Shown: piece after piece, positions 22,691 to 24,393 of the stretch
Layout of the letters: the number at the start of each line of letters is the position of its first letter
How positions within the stretch are numbered: position 1 is the first letter of the stretch
DNA from: JBJXHB01 sp046160725
GTDB lineage: Bacteria > Pseudomonadota > Gammaproteobacteria > Burkholderiales > Burkholderiaceae_C
Assembly: GCA_046160725.1 (NCBI GenBank)
Contig: JBJXHB010000562.1
Location: 1-24,393, forward strand
DNA: 24,393 nt
Direction of reading: 5' to 3'
Translations under genes and position numbers: made by a program
The notes under the pieces: generated by a model
What the model was told of the DNA's origin: nothing
What the model saw: only the letters and a program-made list of their open reading frames with translations
Database searches by the model: none

Positions 22691-22765
22691 GCGCGTCGTG
22701 CTGCTGTCGGCGCACCGCGCGGGGACGCGGCACGATTCAGGAGGGCTCCCTGGAAAAGGCGCGCG

Positions 22766-22774
22766 GTTATAGCA
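22766..22774 (-). promoter_or_regulatory. Candidate extended -10 promoter for lplT
   Basis: On the minus strand the sequence reads TGCTATAAC, a TG-n extended -10 followed by a hexamer matching TATAAT at five of six positions. It lies 75 nt upstream of the lplT start in the 208-nt divergent region shared with alr. No -35 hexamer is apparent, which is tolerable for extended -10 promoters. Confidence 0.4.
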
Positions 22775-22818
22775 CGCACCACCTCGGGGCGGCCCCCTGC
22801 AACCACTGGGCGGCGACG

Positions 22819-22824
22819 CACAAT
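22819..22824 (+). promoter_or_regulatory. Candidate -10 box for alr
   Basis: CACAAT followed by C lies 74 nt before the alr start codon and matches the ACAATC elements seen before lptA, proA and the oxygenase gene. No good -35 element is visible at standard spacing. Confidence 0.25.
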
Positions 22825-22898
22825 CGCGGCGCGCAATGGGTCCGGGCCGCAGCCGCCGGGCACCGGACTCGCACCCAACATCGCCACCTCAGCTGTCC

Positions 22899-24032
22899 AT
22901 GCCACGTCCGATCGAGGCCATCGTCCACACCGCCGCCCTGACCCACAACCTGGGCCGCGTGCGGGCCGCCGTGCCGGACGCGCGCCTGTTTGCCGTCGTC
23001 AAGGCCAATGCCTACGGCCATGGCATCGAACGCGTCTTCGACGCGCTGCGCGGCGCCGACGGCTTTGCGCTGCTGGACCTGGACGAGGCCCGGCGGCTGC
23101 GGGCGCTGGACTGGCGCGGCCCCATCCTGCTGCTGGAGGGCTGCTTCGAGCCGCGCGACCTGGAACTGTGCTCGCGGCTGGACCTGTGGCATGCCGTGCA
23201 CTGCGGCGAACAGATCGACTGGCTGGCCGCGCACAAGACGGCCCAGCCACACCGGGTGTTCCTCAAGCTGAACAGCGGCATGAACCGCCTGGGCTTCGCC
23301 CCGGCGGCCTACCGCGCCGCCTGGACGCGCCTGTCGGCCCTGCCGCAGGTGGGCGAGATCACGCTGATGACGCACTTCTCGGATGCCGACGCCGAGCGCG
23401 GGCCGGACCACCAGCTGGCGGTGTTCGATGCCACCTGCGACGGCCTGGACGGCGAGCGCACGCTGTCCAACAGCGCGGCGGCGCTGCGCCACGGCGGGCA
23501 TGCGCCGGCCGGCCTGCTGGGCCCCTTCGTTGAGCCGACGGTGGTGCGCAGCGACTGGGTGCGCGCCGGCATTGCGCTGTACGGCAGCGCGCCGGACTTC
23601 CCGGCCGCCAGCGTCCGCACCTGGGGCCTGCAGCCTGCGATGAGCCTGCGCAGCCGCATCATCGGCGTGCAGGCGCTGCGCGCCGGCGACACGGTGGGCT
23701 ACGGCAGCGCCTTCACCGCGCCCGGCCCGATGCGCATCGGCATCGTCGCCTGCGGCTATGCCGACGGCTACCCGCGCCATGCCGGTACCGACACGCCGGT
23801 GCTGGTCGACGGCCAGCGCAGCGGCACGGTGGGCCGGGTGTCCATGGACATGCTGGCGGTGGACCTGACCGACCTGCCCGAGGCCGGCTCCGGCAGCGAG
23901 GTGACGCTGTGGGGCCGCGGCCGCGGCGGGGCGGAGCTGGCCATCGACGACGTGGCCCGTGCCGCCGGCACCATCGGCTACGAGCTGATGTGCGCCGTGG
24001 CGCCGCGGGTGCCGATGCGCAGCGGGGACTGA
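22899..24032 (+). CDS. alr: Alanine racemase
   Basis: This encodes a 377-residue PLP-dependent enzyme that interconverts L- and D-alanine for peptidoglycan synthesis. The PLP-binding lysine is K35 in FAVVKANAYGHG. The second catalytic residue is the tyrosine in TVGYGSAF (Y268). Other hallmarks are LKLNSGMNRLGF, MTHFSDAD, SNSAA, VRAGIALYGSAP, CGYADGYPRH and GRVSMDML. The ATG at 22899 gives the family-typical MPRPIEA start; an in-frame ATG at 22836 would add 21 non-conserved residues. No strong ribosome binding site is seen. In related genomes radA often follows; here the window ends in repeats first. A repeat element starts at the stop codon, whose TGA lies in a potential hairpin. Confidence 0.96.
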   Translation: MPRPIEAIVHTAALTHNLGRVRAAVPDARLFAVVKANAYGHGIERVFDALRGADGFALLDLDEARRLRALDWRGPILLLEGCFEPRDLELCSRLDLWHAVHCGEQIDWLAAHKTAQPHRVFLKLNSGMNRLGFAPAAYRAAWTRLSALPQVGEITLMTHFSDADAERGPDHQLAVFDATCDGLDGERTLSNSAAALRHGGHAPAGLLGPFVEPTVVRSDWVRAGIALYGSAPDFPAASVRTWGLQPAMSLRSRIIGVQALRAGDTVGYGSAFTAPGPMRIGIVACGYADGYPRHAGTDTPVLVDGQRSGTVGRVSMDMLAVDLTDLPEAGSGSEVTLWGRGRGGAELAIDDVARAAGTIGYELMCAVAPRVPMRSGD

Positions 24033-24057
24033 TACGGATTCGCGTTCAGTCGTATCA
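24030..24057 (+). repeat. Hairpin head of the repeat, overlapping the alr stop codon
   Basis: TGATACG at 24030-24036 pairs perfectly with CGTATCA at 24051-24057 around a 14-nt loop. The stem begins with the alr TGA stop itself. The homologous position after the acyl-CoA ligase stop can pair with one mismatch and one G-T wobble. Confidence 0.55.
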
Positions 24058-24159
24058 AGCTGAAGGGCTGAGACGGGCTCAAAGCGGTCCTTTGGATGGC
24101 TGCTATGTGGGTTGATGCCGTGGCGCGGCAAGGCCGGGGCAGGCGGGCTGGGCGGCCAG
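24033..24159 (+). repeat. Intergenic repeat, copy B (after alr)
   Basis: This single, full-length copy follows alr directly. Its first part matches copy A (19033-19155) and its core 24075-24143 matches copy C (19221 to 19153, reversed) with three mismatches. It ends at GGGCTGGGCGGCCAG and runs straight into a different repetitive sequence. No open reading frame across it looks coding. Confidence 0.8.
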
Positions 24160-24393
24160 AATGAGGCGCCTGTCCCTGCGGGCCAGGTCCCCTGCGTTCC
24201 TCAGCCCCGTGTCCCCGCGGCAAAACTCGCTACGCTCGCTGGCGCTCGCTGGCGCTCGCTGCGCTCAAACAGGTGCCGCGAGTCAGAAGTGGATGCGCGC
24301 GGGTACGCGCGCGGGCCCCGGCGCTTGTGGTACTCGGCGCCTCACCACAGGCCACCCAGCCCGCCAGCCCCGACCTTGCTGGAGCAGTGGTGG
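24160..24393. repeat. Repetitive non-coding segment at the right edge
   Basis: This stretch has no gene I can support. It contains a 10-bp tandem unit (GGCGCTCGCT and a variant) at 24231-24260 with a partial fourth unit GCGCTC, and a perfect hairpin GCGCGC/GCGCGC at 24295-24300 and 24307-24312 around GGGTAC. On the plus strand a frame from 24160 stays open to the window end and reads SPRQNSLRSLALAG; I recall similar strings annotated as short hypothetical proteins in Burkholderiales, where they seem to be translated repeats. Confidence 0.5.

Noticed and set aside
19033..24033. Copies A and B start exactly 5,000 nt apart.
   Set aside because: There are only two points and the intervening genes are unrelated, so the round spacing is taken as coincidence.
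24231..24266. Tandem 10-bp units considered as a CRISPR array or an origin-type iteron.
   Set aside because: Units are directly adjacent without spacers, too short and too few for CRISPR, and no replication gene is nearby.
24160..24393. A plus-strand frame open to the window edge that could be the start of a gene.
   Set aside because: The translation is Arg/Ser/Ala-rich and covers tandem repeats and a hairpin; it has no ribosome binding site and no recognisable domain.

Overview
The window is about 24.4 kb of very GC-rich, densely coded DNA. Gene content and protein sequences suggest a betaproteobacterium of the order Burkholderiales, perhaps near Leptothrix, Rubrivivax or Ideonella. The basis is the lptA-lptB-rpoN block, SPOR-domain protein followed by dsbA, lplT next to alr, and very strong G/C preference at third codon positions. 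The genus is an inference. No tRNA, rRNA, CRISPR array, prophage or transposase gene is visible.

Layout. 1-785: the end of a SPOR-domain protein and a periplasmic DsbA-type oxidoreductase. 950-5261: a tightly packed, partly overlapping plus-strand block for LPS transport (lptA, lptB), sigma-54 (rpoN) and a THUMP-domain RlmL-type rRNA methyltransferase. 5314-7717: a minus-strand block with rsmE, an MFS transporter overlapping it by 4 nt, and a YidB/DUF937 protein. 7794-12111: plus-strand housekeeping and envelope genes, namely an AEC permease, proA, queC, a LemA-like protein and a BamE-like lipoprotein. 12187-20445: an accessory, probably catabolic, region with a two-subunit Rieske oxygenase of the salicylate 5-hydroxylase/anthranilate dioxygenase type, its Rieske ferredoxin, a large AfsR/SARP-like STAND regulator on the other strand, an acyl-CoA ligase and an Ldh2-family dehydrogenase. 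20511-24032: a DMT/EamA transporter and lplT on the minus strand, and alr on the plus strand. The last 360 nt are non-coding repeats.

How the genes may work together. The oxygenase subunits and ferredoxin supply a hydroxylase and its electron carrier, but no ferredoxin reductase, ring-cleavage gene or classical LysR/AraC regulator is present. The nearest regulator is the 916-residue winged-helix/BTAD/NTPase/TPR protein. It converges on the ferredoxin gene and diverges from the acyl-CoA ligase across a 183-nt gap that holds an imperfect inverted repeat. Whether oxygenase, ligase and regulator form one pathway cannot be settled from sequence alone, but this is the most unusual part of the window.

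Non-coding highlights. A repeat of about 125 nt starts exactly at the stop codons of the acyl-CoA ligase gene and of alr. At the first site it is joined to a second, inverted partial copy, making a large cruciform-capable palindrome. A second, unrelated repetitive segment follows at the right edge. A nested inverted repeat lies between the LemA-like and lipoprotein genes.
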